NCBI RefSeq assembly: GCF_004369205.1
Contig: NZ_QFGA01000002.1
Coordinates: forward strand, 434,001-498,000
Source: Pelotomaculum schinkii
GTDB taxonomy: Bacteria > Bacillota > Desulfotomaculia > Desulfotomaculales > Pelotomaculaceae
Length of the DNA stretch: 64,000 bases
Reading direction: 5' to 3'
The translations under genes were made by a program, and so were the position numbers. The first letter of the stretch is position 1; each line of letters starts with the position of its first letter. The notes beneath the pieces were generated by a model, which worked only from the letters and a program-made list of their open reading frames with translations, was not told the DNA's origin and did not search any database. Below are positions 51,605 to 61,503 of this stretch, in pieces.

Positions 51605-53386
51605 TCATCTTGTTACATTCATAGATATAAAACCATACCCCTTTGCCGAAAGGCGCTTTTCTGCTTCTATAGTGAGATATTTCGCATAAGTGGCCGTAGT
51701 CTTTTTTCGAAATCCAGACAAATACCCAGCTATATAACAAATGTTTTTGTTTGTCATAACATAAGTAAATTCCTCTGCACTTATCTTGTGGACTATTATT
51801 GGACGTTTAGCTACTATCCCTTTGTAATATTTTTTGAGCCACTCATCCTTAGAAATTCCTTGAAGAATTTTCTGCATATACTCTGCTGATGTTAGAATTT
51901 GATTAATTACATCTCTGACACCTTCGCCATCAAACTTTCCTTTATTATGCATAAGATATACTGTACTGTCATCCCAAAAAATAGCATCTGCAATTTCGAC
52001 ATTATTCATAAGTACCGTATGTGCAACTAAAATATTTTTTTGAGACTCGAGAATTTTGTTATATTCGGTTTCAGTTGCGGCTTTATGTAATAAAGAAAAT
52101 TTATTTGAAATAATTCCAAAATTATTAAGATGGTTTTCAAATATGCTCCCATATTCGTTGTTCAAAGCCGTCGTATATTGGGTGTCAAAAACATACCATT
52201 CTCCATTAAACAAATAAACAGGATCTTTAGTATCCCTAACTTCAACAAATCCTTGTATAGCGTCAAATATGTGTGTTGCTGGAAGTGCCAGAATTCCCGA
52301 TTCATCTTCTGTACTAATCGTCCACTTTTTCAAAAATTCATAGATGAACGCCATCGATAATCTTATTCCATTGGTTTCAAATTTATCGTATATGTCGTTT
52401 ATTTTTATAGGCTGTGTACTTTCAATAAATACATTTCCTTTAGCATCCTTAACAATATACTTACTTGCATTCAGAATGTAATCTTCAAATTCATCTCCCA
52501 CAAGTACAAACGCCCCATAGTTTTTCTCTTTAAATATCTTTTTTAGGATTTCCAGTAACTCAGAATTTTTGTAGTTCTTTTTCTTCGCAAGGACCAAATA
52601 ATTCAATGCAAAATTATCTTCTGCTTTTGTTAACTTATCGATTTTTTTTAGTACTATAATCAGTTGAGATAATGTAAAACATCTTCGTATAACTAAAGAA
52701 TCCTTGTTAACTATATTGATTTTTTTCCTTTCTGACTCGTCTTCATCAAATTTGATGCCAAATTCTTGAGCAATTTTTCTATCAACCTCGATATTTAACT
52801 GTCGATATATGCTACTCATGTCCTGCTCCACAAGAAAATTTGTTGTTTGTCTATTTGCCCTTTGTATTGATAATTGATTACCCGTAAGATTATTCTGAAT
52901 TATTTGTTTGAGAACAGGATTATCTTGTTCAATGATTTTAGGAATTAAATATAATCCAAAATTTCTATTGACAAATTTTGATATATACTTGCTTCCATAT
53001 CCACCTGTCATTCCATATAGTATTTTCCCGTTTTGATAAAGGAGTATATATGAAACATTCACATTCAACAGAAATTTCCTTGATTCGTCCTTCTCATTTT
53101 CTGAAAGCTCATTATTACTTAGTATTTGCACTACAACATCTTGCCACGCTGGGTTATGTATTGTTTTGAAAATGACTCCTTCAAAACCAAGATATTTTAC
53201 TTTTTTATATTCAGCATTACGCTTTTCTTGCAAAATTTTTAATGTTGAGTTAATTATTGCAGCTTTAATTTCTTCATAGTACCCTTTTTTGCCTTGTTTT
53301 CTAACAATAGGCATGATTTCGCTGACTCGTTCGTAGTCAATTTGATAAATACTAAATTGGGCCTCTGGTGTATTAGTACTGCTCAT
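51605..53386 (-). CDS. DUF6119 / TIGR04141 sporadically distributed protein
   Basis: 593 aa from MSSTNTPEAQFSIYQID, with GGGGG at 6 nt. Signatures GGYGSKYIS..FGLYLIPKI, IADAIFWDDSTVYLMHNKGKFDGEGVRDVINQI match DUF6119. Members appear irregularly in bacteria and often in defence islands. No nuclease motif is evident by eye. AT-rich, unlike the ICE. Confidence 0.8.
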   Translation of the reverse strand: MSSTNTPEAQFSIYQIDYERVSEIMPIVRKQGKKGYYEEIKAAIINSTLKILQEKRNAEYKKVKYLGFEGVIFKTIHNPAWQDVVVQILSNNELSENEKDESRKFLLNVNVSYILLYQNGKILYGMTGGYGSKYISKFVNRNFGLYLIPKIIEQDNPVLKQIIQNNLTGNQLSIQRANRQTTNFLVEQDMSSIYRQLNIEVDRKIAQEFGIKFDEDESERKKINIVNKDSLVIRRCFTLSQLIIVLKKIDKLTKAEDNFALNYLVLAKKKNYKNSELLEILKKIFKEKNYGAFVLVGDEFEDYILNASKYIVKDAKGNVFIESTQPIKINDIYDKFETNGIRLSMAFIYEFLKKWTISTEDESGILALPATHIFDAIQGFVEVRDTKDPVYLFNGEWYVFDTQYTTALNNEYGSIFENHLNNFGIISNKFSLLHKAATETEYNKILESQKNILVAHTVLMNNVEIADAIFWDDSTVYLMHNKGKFDGEGVRDVINQILTSAEYMQKILQGISKDEWLKKYYKGIVAKRPIIVHKISAEEFTYVMTNKNICYIAGYLSGFRKKTTATYAKYLTIEAEKRLSAKGYGFISMNVTR

Positions 53387-53672
53387 TAATGTACCCCCAA
53401 CTACACATAGTTTCTGCATGAAAAAGCAACGCAATTTTATCTCATCTAAATTTCCAATTATTAGCCTTATCGTCTGTTATCTCCTGCAAATTTTGTCAAC
53501 ACTCTCTACAATATTCGGGTAATTCCTTTGTGATTTTAATATCAGCAAACCTAAACCGTCTTATGACTAAAAAATCATGCCCGTGTTATATAAGAAATAT
53601 TTCTTGATGTAATTACTTGTAAACATTCTAAGTAAAAAGCCTATCCCCCATACTTCTCAGGCGATTTTCCTA

Positions 53673-54569
53673 TTAATTAAAAAATTTTTGCTGTATAGAT
53701 GGTAAATTGGGAATTACATCTAATACTTCCGTTATAATGTAACGTTCAGCAACCATGCTATTATCAGAATCTAGCCATAATTCAATTTCAACTTTTGCCT
53801 TCAAAGAGTCACCCGGTCTTAAATCTATTTCTCTAGAATGAAATTTTCGAAGCCATACCCAATCTAAAATTTTGACCTGAATAGTCCTCCCCTCATAATG
53901 TAAGTCCCACATTGATTGGCCGAGATAATCTGGTTTTTTAACCCTAAGAATTAACTCCACTTCAGACCTTACAATCTTATTGGTTAGTAACTCTTGTATT
54001 GACTCAGGTGAGATATTGAATTCTTTATTTATAGTTACCTGACCCTCAGGACTAATGTAAAAAATTTCATCACCAGGTAATAAGCTTTTTGTTGCATTAC
54101 TTAGTCGAGAAATATTTACAAGAAATCTTTGAGTAGAGCCGGGGGAATAATTAGGTAACCTTTGTACATCCGTTTCCTGTGCAATTTCAAGTATTTCTCC
54201 TTCAATCTGCTGGACTTCATCAATTGAAATGATTTCCTTTTTATCTTCTAACATTTTGAGTATTCTGTGTTTGGCTTTAACAAGAAAACTACCAACAAAC
54301 TTTTTCCAATCAAGTTCTTTCAAAGCTTCATCATCAACAGAACTAACAATAGTCCTGACTATAGTTCTCAAAGAGCCTGATAGAATATCTTCTAATAAAA
54401 ACTCTGGCTCAATTTTAACTGAAAAATAATCTAATAAACCTTTATCAATTTCATATAATGAATCAATAATCTCAGACATTGTTTTGAATATTCTTGAGGG
54501 ATTCTTACTATTAACAACATAACTTAATTTAACTTCAAATATTTGATAGTGATCGGTACTCAATAACAT
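53673..54569 (-). CDS. Hypothetical protein of the defence island
   Basis: 298 aa from MLLSTDHYQIFEVKLSYV behind AGGAGG. Helical N-terminal half, beta-rich C-terminal half (VELILRVKKPDYLGQSMWDLHYEGRTIQV). No domain recognised; no membrane segment. First gene of the AT-rich set that includes the DUF6119 protein, the nuclease and the helicase fusion; could be a sensor or partner (inference). Confidence 0.65.
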   Translation of the reverse strand: MLLSTDHYQIFEVKLSYVVNSKNPSRIFKTMSEIIDSLYEIDKGLLDYFSVKIEPEFLLEDILSGSLRTIVRTIVSSVDDEALKELDWKKFVGSFLVKAKHRILKMLEDKKEIISIDEVQQIEGEILEIAQETDVQRLPNYSPGSTQRFLVNISRLSNATKSLLPGDEIFYISPEGQVTINKEFNISPESIQELLTNKIVRSEVELILRVKKPDYLGQSMWDLHYEGRTIQVKILDWVWLRKFHSREIDLRPGDSLKAKVEIELWLDSDNSMVAERYIITEVLDVIPNLPSIQQKFFN

Positions 54570-55268
54570 ACAAATCCTCCTAAAATAGGTTCTCAAGTTT
54601 CCTCTTAAGTACCCTCTCTGATGCTATAAATTTGGCCATTAGTTAATTTGATAAAACCTCATTTTCTCCAACAAGGTTGGCTATATTTAAAAACTAATTA
54701 ATTGAATGAATTTTGCTATTATTATACTTTAGGAGCATAATGACTAAGGGATACTACTTATGGTCTGATTGGCGGAATATTGAATAACTTTGTACCCGTT
54801 ATCAAATTGGTTAATGTTTACTTGCTTACATACTTCTACCTCCTGAATAAAATCTCCTATGTATCCTTGTCATTTTTCCCAAGAATTTAGCGAAAAGGGA
54901 ATCTCGGCAAATCAACATAGAGAAAAAACTAGGTAAACAATTCAAAAATGGATAGCGTTACTATTTACCAATACCAGAACGTTCTAATATTGCGTATAAT
55001 ACCCCTACGATTTATCTTAAAAAAGACAACGCCCCTTTTAACCCGCGGTACGCATCGGTGGGTTTCAGGGGCGTTTGTTTATAAATACTTGACCGGGACA
55101 TTAATTTTTTCCTTTTCCTAATAAAGGCTAGTCCCGTTCCTTTCTTCATAGAAAAATATTTCTACTCCGAAATTCCTGCATCATCGAACCGTGACTAGAT
55201 GGTTTCCCATCCCCGCCAGAGGGATCTCTACAGGCGTAAATTCCCGGAGAACTTCCGGTACTCAAATT
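54570..55268. other. Non-coding gap before IS607, with terminator and possible TnpB guide RNA
   Basis: About 700 bp without a gene. Contains the terminator hairpin at 55028-55075. The last 130 bp next to the TnpB 3' end (55140-55268) are GC-richer and hold short pairing segments; in IS607/IS605 elements this is where the omega RNA lies, so it is the candidate guide RNA and element end. No exact IS end could be fixed. Confidence 0.4.
55028..55075. terminator. Terminator hairpin AACGCCCCT/AGGGGCGTT
   Basis: Nine paired bases at the outer arms, with inner AACCC/GGGTT pairing, followed by TTGTTTATA on the plus strand and TTTTTTAAG on the minus. Separates the IS607 element from the 53.7-54.6 kb gene. 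Confidence 0.7.
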
Positions 55269-56337
55269 TTAAGCAACGCTTATTGCATATTTCTTCAGGT
55301 TGACAGCTGCATTAACATCACGGTCATGATGCGCTCCGCAGCAAGGACAGTCCCATTCACGAATAGACAGGGGCATGCTATCCATCACATAACCGCAAGA
55401 TGAGCATGTCTTGCTGCTGGGATAAAATCGGGGAGCGACTATCAGTGTTGACCCGTACCACACAGTCTTATATGCTAATTGCCGCCGGAATTCTCCCCAG
55501 CCCACGTCTGCGATATGCCTGGACAACCGGTCATTTTGCAACATCCCGCGGACATTCAAATCTTCGATCACGATCCCCGACTTGGTTTTCGCCAGAACTG
55601 TCGTGAGCTTGTGCATGAAGTCCCGCCGGCTGTTGCGGATGCGCCGGTGCAGCCGGGCTAATCCAAGAGCGCTTTTCTTCCGGTTGTTGGAGCCTTTTTG
55701 CATCCTGCTGTGTTTCTTGGATAATCTCTTGAGTCTTTTCAGATACTTGCCCAGAGGTTTAGGGGCTTCGATCTTTGTCCCGTCAGAAATGCTCACAAAA
55801 TGATTAAGTCCAACATCAATACCGATAACTTCGCCGCTGACTTGTTCCGGTTCTGGAATCTCCACCTCGCAGGTTAAACTGACAAACCAGCGATCCGCTT
55901 CCCGGCTGACAGTGGCCGACAGAATCCGGCCGCCTATCCCTGGTTCTTCTTTGAGGCGGAGCACCCCCAGACGGGGAAGCTGGACGGCCTTGTCTTCAAC
56001 TCTGATCGATCCCGTCAATCGAAAAGAGTCATGCACGCCCTCTCCAGCTTTCAGGCCGGCGAAGAAGTTCTTGAAAGCCCGGTCCAGATCCCGAAGGGCT
56101 TCTTGGGGAGCGCACTTGGATACCTCGTACATCCAGGGAAAATTCGTTTGCTTGAGTTTATTCAATTCCCGGTGTTGCGCCATGGCATTGGTAGACTTTT
56201 TCCGTTTGATATAACGCTATCCGGCGGGCTAAACCCCAGTTGTAGGCGAAGCGGGCGCATCCGGCATGTTTGGCCATGAGGATTCGCTCTCGCACATTTG
56301 GCTTTAGCTCATACCTATAGGCACGGTTAATGATCAT
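55269..56337 (-). pseudogene. tnpB: IS607-type TnpB, frameshifted
   Basis: N-terminal frame MIINRAYRYELKPNVRERILMAKHAGCARFAYNWGLARR...TEK overlaps the tnpA stop; after GGAAAAAG it loses register and the main frame STNAMAQHRELNKLK...KKYAISVA continues. One extra A (five instead of four) explains it, at about 56198. The RuvC residues are present: D in GIDVGLN, E in VIEDLNV, D in HHDRDVNAAVN, with zinc ribbon CSSCG..CPCCG. TnpB is an RNA-guided nuclease; the frameshift may inactivate it or be bridged by slippage. Confidence 0.85.
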
Positions 56338-56893
56338 GCTCTATAGCCTCCATTGCTTTTTTGGCCTTGTTTTTAGCTGCTCTGCGGCCATACAGCCTGG
56401 CACAGAAAGATGTCAGGACTTCAATCATGTCCTGAACTAAGTCATCTTTCATTTCAGACTGCTCCATCACGATCACACGTCTACCCTGGGCAGCAAGACA
56501 GCTTTCCACGTATTCAAAGCCAAATCGCATGAGACGCTCACGATGTTCCACCACGATCACTCGAACCTTTGGATCTGACAGCAATTTCATTAATTTCGGG
56601 CGGCGCCCATTCAGGCCGGAACCGATCTCTGTTACGGCTTTACCGATTTCCCAACCTTGTTCGTTTGCATAGGTTAGCAGGCGGGAAATTTGACCGTCCA
56701 GATCGCTTTTCTGGTCTGCGCTGGATACTCTCGCATACAAAGCGACTGTTCCTGATGATTCTCCGCTTTCTTTGATCAGGATTGTTCCTGTTGGGGTTTG
56801 TTCTGCGGGAACAGGTAATTTTCCTGACTTGAACCATTTCCAGGCAGTCCTGTAGGTAATTCCGTTTTTCTTTGCCCATTCACTTAGCTTCAT
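56327..56893 (-). CDS. tnpA: IS607 family serine recombinase TnpA
   Basis: 188 aa. MerR-like HTH at the N-terminus (MKLSEWAKKNGITYRTAWKWFKSGKLPV), then catalytic domain ALYARVSSADQKSDLDGQ with Ser in RVSS, and VVEHRERLMRFG. Moves the element. Its stop overlaps the tnpB start. Complete. Confidence 0.92.
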   Translation of the reverse strand: MKLSEWAKKNGITYRTAWKWFKSGKLPVPAEQTPTGTILIKESGESSGTVALYARVSSADQKSDLDGQISRLLTYANEQGWEIGKAVTEIGSGLNGRRPKLMKLLSDPKVRVIVVEHRERLMRFGFEYVESCLAAQGRRVIVMEQSEMKDDLVQDMIEVLTSFCARLYGRRAAKNKAKKAMEAIEHDH

Positions 56894-57048
56894 GGAAGCA
56901 TTGTACCATGAAAGGCAATATATTTCTATATCTTAATTAACAGCTTGGAACCCCTACCCGGGGGAGGGCCAGATCCTTTTACATCACCCAGTAAAAAGGT
57001 TTTCTTTTCCCCGGAGGGCAGGTAAGATGTACAGAATCAGATTGCATA

Positions 57049-57948
57049 TCATTGTTTTAAAGTTGCTATAAACTCTTCTATAGTGCCTGAACTTACTGCT
57101 TTACGCACAACTTCTTTGATAGCATCAGGTTCTTTCAAAGCAATCAGTTGCTCCCGTAAACTATCTGGGACTGCACCAAATTTTGTTTCAATAAGATCAA
57201 AAAGCAAATCCAACCGTCCCCTGAGTTCACCTCTTATTTCGCCTCTTCTTTCCCCCTCAATACGGCCTTTTTCAATGCCCCTGGCTTCCCATTCTTCCCG
57301 GATACCGTCAAACAGCGGGGAGTTTTCCATTCTGCTCACCTCCAGCACTCTAAGAATCAAATTTTTCGGAAACTTAAGCGATGCCATAACACCCAAGGCC
57401 AGGTACATCGTGGACCTTTCTTCCTCATCCGGGACTTCACTTTCCAATCGCTGCGCACATTTTTCCAGTACTTTTTCAGGCAATTCCCTATGTTTCATCA
57501 GGGGCACAAAAGGGATTAACCCGATCAATCCCCTGTACAGGTACTCTGTACCGCTTAATTCTCTTAGATTGACTTGGTGGTATTTGAAAGACATGACAGT
57601 GAGGTCCAGACAGTCGAAACTATACCTCTCCTTAATACCTCTGCCGGTCAGATTTACCACCACGGGATATACTGGTTTCCCGTACCGCCGGTGGTGTATG
57701 GCTGTGTATTCCATCATTCTCATGGACATTTCCCGGTCAGGTCTGGTCTGGAATTCAACCAGCATCAGGTATTCGTAACCATCCTCATTAACTTTGAAGA
57801 GAGCATCCGACATACGCTGTATAGATACTGCCTCTTTGTCTAGCTCTATAACATGCTCTACCATAACTTCCATGCCACGGACCAGAGCAGCTATGTGTTG
57901 GGTATACCGCTGGGTAATGGCCTTGATTAAATGATCATATTCGGCCAC
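57049..57948 (-). CDS. Rpn family nuclease (RpnA/YhgA-like, PD-(D/E)XK)
   Basis: 299 aa. N-terminal PD-(D/E)XK core: YEYLMLVEFQTRPDREMSMRMMEY with E-F-Q and earlier acidic residues; C-terminal helical repeat region with a Gly/Arg/Glu-rich stretch GRIEGERRGEIRGELRGR that could vary in length. Rpn proteins promote recombination and act in phage defence. A 25-bp remnant of a related gene lies at 60.58 kb. Confidence 0.82.
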   Translation of the reverse strand: MAEYDHLIKAITQRYTQHIAALVRGMEVMVEHVIELDKEAVSIQRMSDALFKVNEDGYEYLMLVEFQTRPDREMSMRMMEYTAIHHRRYGKPVYPVVVNLTGRGIKERYSFDCLDLTVMSFKYHQVNLRELSGTEYLYRGLIGLIPFVPLMKHRELPEKVLEKCAQRLESEVPDEEERSTMYLALGVMASLKFPKNLILRVLEVSRMENSPLFDGIREEWEARGIEKGRIEGERRGEIRGELRGRLDLLFDLIETKFGAVPDSLREQLIALKEPDAIKEVVRKAVSSGTIEEFIATLKQ

Positions 57949-58024
57949 CGGTAGTCCTCCCTTGTGTTCATATTATAACAGAAATCCCTTTTATAGTCAT
58001 AGAGCGACGTTGTTTAAGCCTATT

Positions 58025-58997
58025 TCATATCAACACCTGCAAAGTGTTTCCCCACACCGCGGAGTCCTCCCGGACAAGCCCTCTCTCCCGGCGTTGTACG
58101 TAAGCAATGAGTTCCTTCCTCAGAGCGCGGATATCGAGTTTGGCATAGTGGCTGGTGGTCTGGATGTCCTGGTGCCCCAGGAGCTGGCGGATGATTTCAA
58201 TATCCACCCCATCGTTCAGCAAACTTGTGGCGCAACTGTGGCGAATTTGGTGGACGTGATAGCGCGTGCCGGTTTGCTTTTGCAGTTGGCGCCACAAAGC
58301 ACTGGCATCATTATACGAAAGAGGTTGACTGATATCACCAGGTTGGGGGAAAAGGTAGATCTGATCCGCTCCATATTTGTTCACTTCTTCTCTGAGCAGC
58401 TCCAGGGATAAAAGCCCCGGCACTAAAGGAATTGCCCGCAGCCGGTCACCTTTGCCGCGCACGATTATTTTCTCTTCACCGTGCGACAGGTCGATGTCAC
58501 AAAATCTGATAGATAGGGTCTCCCTGATACGCATGCCTGTTTCCAATAGCAGGGTAAAAAGGAGACGCGTACGTTGGTCTGTCTTTTGAATGGCCTCTGC
58601 AATAAGCTCCAGATGTGTCGTGGGGATAGGCCGGGGCGGATATGCGTAGCTCCGGGAGTCTCCAGCTTGTGGATAGGATTAACGGGGATGTATTCGAACC
58701 GGTAGCACCAGTTCAGGAAAATTTTCAGGTTGGAGAAATGCCGGGCACGGTTGTTGGGACTTCCGCCCACTTTGGCCAGATAACGGCGAAGTGTGCCGGC
58801 ATTGATTTCCGTGACAGAACCGTTAAAAAAGCGGGTGAAATTGCGCAGTGTACCACGGTAGGCGGTAACAGTACTTTAGCCCGACCACAGTTTTGCAAAT
58901 CGGCCAAAAACTCCTGGATCAGAGGATACAAGGGATGAAACACGTTCAGCACTCCCGGAACTCTTGTTCGCAGAATATATGTTCGATATGATAACAA
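58025..58997 (-). pseudogene. Tyrosine recombinase (XerC/D-like), multiply frameshifted
   Basis: C-terminal frame 58025-58546 carries METGMRIRETLSIRF, HQIRHSCATSLLNDG, LLGHQDIQTTSHYAK (R, H-x-x-R, H and Tyr catalytic residues). The middle frame (GGSPNNRARHFSNLKIFLNWCYRF) and the N-terminal frame (FHPLYPLIQEFLADLQNCGR) are in other registers, so at least two frameshifts break the gene. Confidence 0.85.
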
Positions 58998-59135
58998 AAA
59001 TATCCTGCAAGGTGTGCCGGGAATTTTTATTTAAATGGAACACCACTAGGCATTGATTTAGCTTGAGAATTGGAGGGTTTGAGTGGGACTGCTGCTAAGT
59101 CCATCACAATTAGTTAGTTTAGAGCTCAAACGGGT

Positions 59136-59852
59136 TTAGGCAACAAAATACCTTCCCACATCTGCTGCTGTTACATAAACCATTAAACCAAGAATCATTA
59201 CCCATCCTGCAAGAGCCAGCGGATAATGGAAACGTAAAGACTTTGGATAGACTAATTCTAACAAGTATAGTAGCATTTTGCCTCCATCCAATGCGGGGAT
59301 CGGAATTAAATTTAAAACGGCCAGATTGAGGCTCATTAAGGCTGTAAATTGCATAGCTTTTAAATTGTTGATACCAATGAAATCACCACCCGTAACAACG
59401 ATACCAATAACACCCGAGAGATTTTCGGTATGCGAAAAGGCAGATGGAATAGCCAAAATCATTTGATAAAGAACAGAAATGGTCTGGTATATCGGCTGAA
59501 TCACAATATTATTAAATGAAAATGGCAAAACAATTATATTGATAATAATAAAACAAAATATTGGAAGGATAATGCTGGCCAGAGGGCCACCGGCAGACAT
59601 TGTAATCCGCTTTGCAACAGGGTAATTAAAAAACTCCGTTTCATCCAATACTTCGGGAAGGACATAGCCGCCAAGTGGAATTAATGAAATTCTATATTCT
59701 GTAGCCCCTCTCTTCATAGCCCACACTTTCGGACCAAATCCGATTGAGAAAATCTGAATAGGGATGCCGGCTAATTTAGCAGCTAAAAAGTGACCGAATT
59801 CATGGAAAAAGATGATCAAGCCAATCAACAAGAGTGCAACGATATAACTCAT
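59136..59852 (-). CDS. Site-2 protease family (M50) membrane metalloprotease
   Basis: 238 aa. HEFGH zinc motif near residue 18 in IIFFHEFGHFLAAKLAG, and PALDGGKML near residue 188, the paired Asp site. Six membrane helices; no PDZ domain. Cleaves membrane proteins, often anti-sigma factors. AAGGAG upstream of the ATG. Confidence 0.9.
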   Translation of the reverse strand: MSYIVALLLIGLIIFFHEFGHFLAAKLAGIPIQIFSIGFGPKVWAMKRGATEYRISLIPLGGYVLPEVLDETEFFNYPVAKRITMSAGGPLASIILPIFCFIIINIIVLPFSFNNIVIQPIYQTISVLYQMILAIPSAFSHTENLSGVIGIVVTGGDFIGINNLKAMQFTALMSLNLAVLNLIPIPALDGGKMLLYLLELVYPKSLRFHYPLALAGWVMILGLMVYVTAADVGRYFVA

Positions 59853-59948
59853 TTTTCAAACTCCTTCTTAATATAAATTTCGCTTTACTATTTAATTATC
59901 TCCCAGGTTTAATCAAATTGAAATACCTGCTTGGAATCTGATTACTGT

Positions 59949-59977
59949 TTGCGGCGTCCCCCATTGCGTGTTATAGT
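59949..59977 (+). promoter_or_regulatory. Promoter of the flavodoxin gene
   Basis: TTGCGG, 17-nt spacer, TATAGT upstream of the flavodoxin gene, whose ribosome site is GAAGGAG. Confidence 0.55.
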
Positions 59978-60019
59978 GAAAAGGAAGACTACAGGATAAA
60001 AAAAGAAGGAGCGCAAAAA

Positions 60020-60556
60020 ATGAAAAAAGCTGTTATTCTGTTTTGGTCTAATACCGGTAATACAGAAAAAGTAGCCTTGCACATGCAAAAAGGGATGGAA
60101 GAAGGCGGTTTCCAAACCTCGCTACTGAAAGTGCAGGAAGCGGGAGATATCGATTTTTATAATTTCGACCTGGTGTGTATCGGTGCTCCGTCTTATAACT
60201 GGCATCCCCCCAAACCGGTTGTTGATTACTTGAAGGGGAAATTTAACAGTTATAAAAAAGAAGGGCGGGTGAAGGTAAACGCTCCGAAAATACCCGGGAA
60301 AAATGCCCTGATATTCTGTACTTATTCCGGCCCGCATACGGGGATCAGAGAGGCGGTACCGGCAGGAAAATATATGGGCCAATTTTTTGAGCATCTCGGT
60401 TTTACTGTGGTGGATGAATGGTATATACTCAGTGAATTTCATGGTTCTGAAGAAAACAGCACCCTGGGAAGAATGGGCAACATCAAGGGGCTGCCCAGTA
60501 AGGAAGACTTGGAGAGAATTAAGGAAAGCGCCAAGAATCTGGTTCTCCGTCTCTAA
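60020..60556 (+). CDS. Flavodoxin family protein
   Basis: 178 aa. FMN phosphate loop SNTGNTEKVA at the N-terminus, then IGAPSYNWHPPKPV and FCTYSGPHTGIREA flavin-contact loops. Electron carrier or NADPH:FMN reductase-like. Monocistronic, ended by the 14-bp stem at 60.6 kb. No defect. Confidence 0.9.
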   Translation: MKKAVILFWSNTGNTEKVALHMQKGMEEGGFQTSLLKVQEAGDIDFYNFDLVCIGAPSYNWHPPKPVVDYLKGKFNSYKKEGRVKVNAPKIPGKNALIFCTYSGPHTGIREAVPAGKYMGQFFEHLGFTVVDEWYILSEFHGSEENSTLGRMGNIKGLPSKEDLERIKESAKNLVLRL

Positions 60557-60572
60557 TTATATTAAATGGTTA

Positions 60573-60597
60573 CAACCAGCATCAAGTATTCGCAACC
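60573..60597 (-). pseudogene. 25-bp remnant of an Rpn-family gene
   Basis: Two mismatches to 57756-57780, the segment encoding EYLMLV in the Rpn nuclease core. Adjoins the terminator. Confidence 0.5.
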
Positions 60598-60629
60598 ACC
60601 CTGAGCAGTTTTATATGCTCAGGGTGGTT
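60594..60629. terminator. Bidirectional hairpin between flavodoxin and HepT
   Basis: A 14-bp perfect stem AACCACCCTGAGCA / TGCTCAGGGTGGTT with an 8-nt loop; weak U-tracts. Separates converging transcripts. Confidence 0.65.
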
Positions 60630-60653
60630 GGCGTACTCAGCGTCGAGTGTCTG

Positions 60654-61082
60654 TTATATATTCATCTTTAATTGCGCTCCCAATTCCTTAAGAAAACGCT
60701 CAATATCACTCAGGTTTGTCGTCAATATTTTGTAAAGCAGCTCATCATCTACTTCCCAGTATATATGTACAAGCCTGTTCCTGAACTTGGCCATACTGAC
60801 CAGGTCCTTTACGAAAGCCCCGTTAAAAATTTCTGCTTCTCCCATGACCCGGAAAGTATCCGCATAGTCTTCCGGGGGCCGGTAGTTATTTTTTGTTATG
60901 ATGTGATTGCACAAGTCAATGGCAGCCTCGATGGCAACCAGAAAGTGATATTTGGCGCTTCCAATTTTATCAGGGTCACTTACAAATTCTTCTTTTGGGA
61001 GGGACGATAAAGCTTTTAACCTGGTTAATGCTTTCTTTAATTCATGGGATAATTTTCTTACCTTGTCTTCATTTATCCCCAA
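60654..61082 (-). CDS. hepT: HepT-like HEPN toxin
   Basis: About 142 aa; I prefer the TTG 61082 start (GAGGTG 7 nt upstream). HEPN fold with the RNase motif RNRLVHIYW (R-x4-H-x-Y). Toxin of the HEPN/MNT toxin-antitoxin pair, where MntA modifies the Tyr. Overlaps mntA. Confidence 0.85.
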   Translation of the reverse strand: MGINEDKVRKLSHELKKALTRLKALSSLPKEEFVSDPDKIGSAKYHFLVAIEAAIDLCNHIITKNNYRPPEDYADTFRVMGEAEIFNGAFVKDLVSMAKFRNRLVHIYWEVDDELLYKILTTNLSDIERFLKELGAQLKMNI

Positions 61083-61503
61083 AACCAAGCACCTCTTTTA
61101 AATATTGTTTCCGGAAAGGGGCAAAATCGAAGTAGAAATCCAGTGTTTTTGTTTGAAATTCAACACGCCTGTCTTCGTCTTTCTCAAACAACAAGACCCC
61201 ACTCTTAATAGTATGATATTGAAATGAAAGAGGGGCAAAGTTTAATACCCTGACATCTACAGGATAGTTTAATTTCTCTTCCAGTTTAATCTCCAGTTCT
61301 ATTTCGTAGTTTATGACCAATTCGTTCAAGTTTTCTTCTTTTAAATAAACAGCTACGTCGATATCTCTAAAGCTTTGCTGTTCCACAAAAGAGCCATGGA
61401 CATAGGCAAAAATGATTTCCGGTATACTGGTTAAAACATATTTGATGGCTTCAAGAATTTTTTCTTTTTCATAGTTATTAATATTATACTTTTTAATTTT
61501 CAT
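61069..61503 (-). CDS. mntA: MntA-like nucleotidyltransferase antitoxin
   Basis: 144 aa from MKIKKYNINNYEKEK. GSF...DIDVAVY is the nucleotidyltransferase active site (GS-x8-D-x-D, here GSFVEQQSFRDID). It would add AMP to HepT and so block it. Overlaps hepT by 14 nt, the usual antitoxin-first order. Both proteins look intact. Confidence 0.87.
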   Translation of the reverse strand: MKIKKYNINNYEKEKILEAIKYVLTSIPEIIFAYVHGSFVEQQSFRDIDVAVYLKEENLNELVINYEIELEIKLEEKLNYPVDVRVLNFAPLSFQYHTIKSGVLLFEKDEDRRVEFQTKTLDFYFDFAPFRKQYLKEVLGFGDK

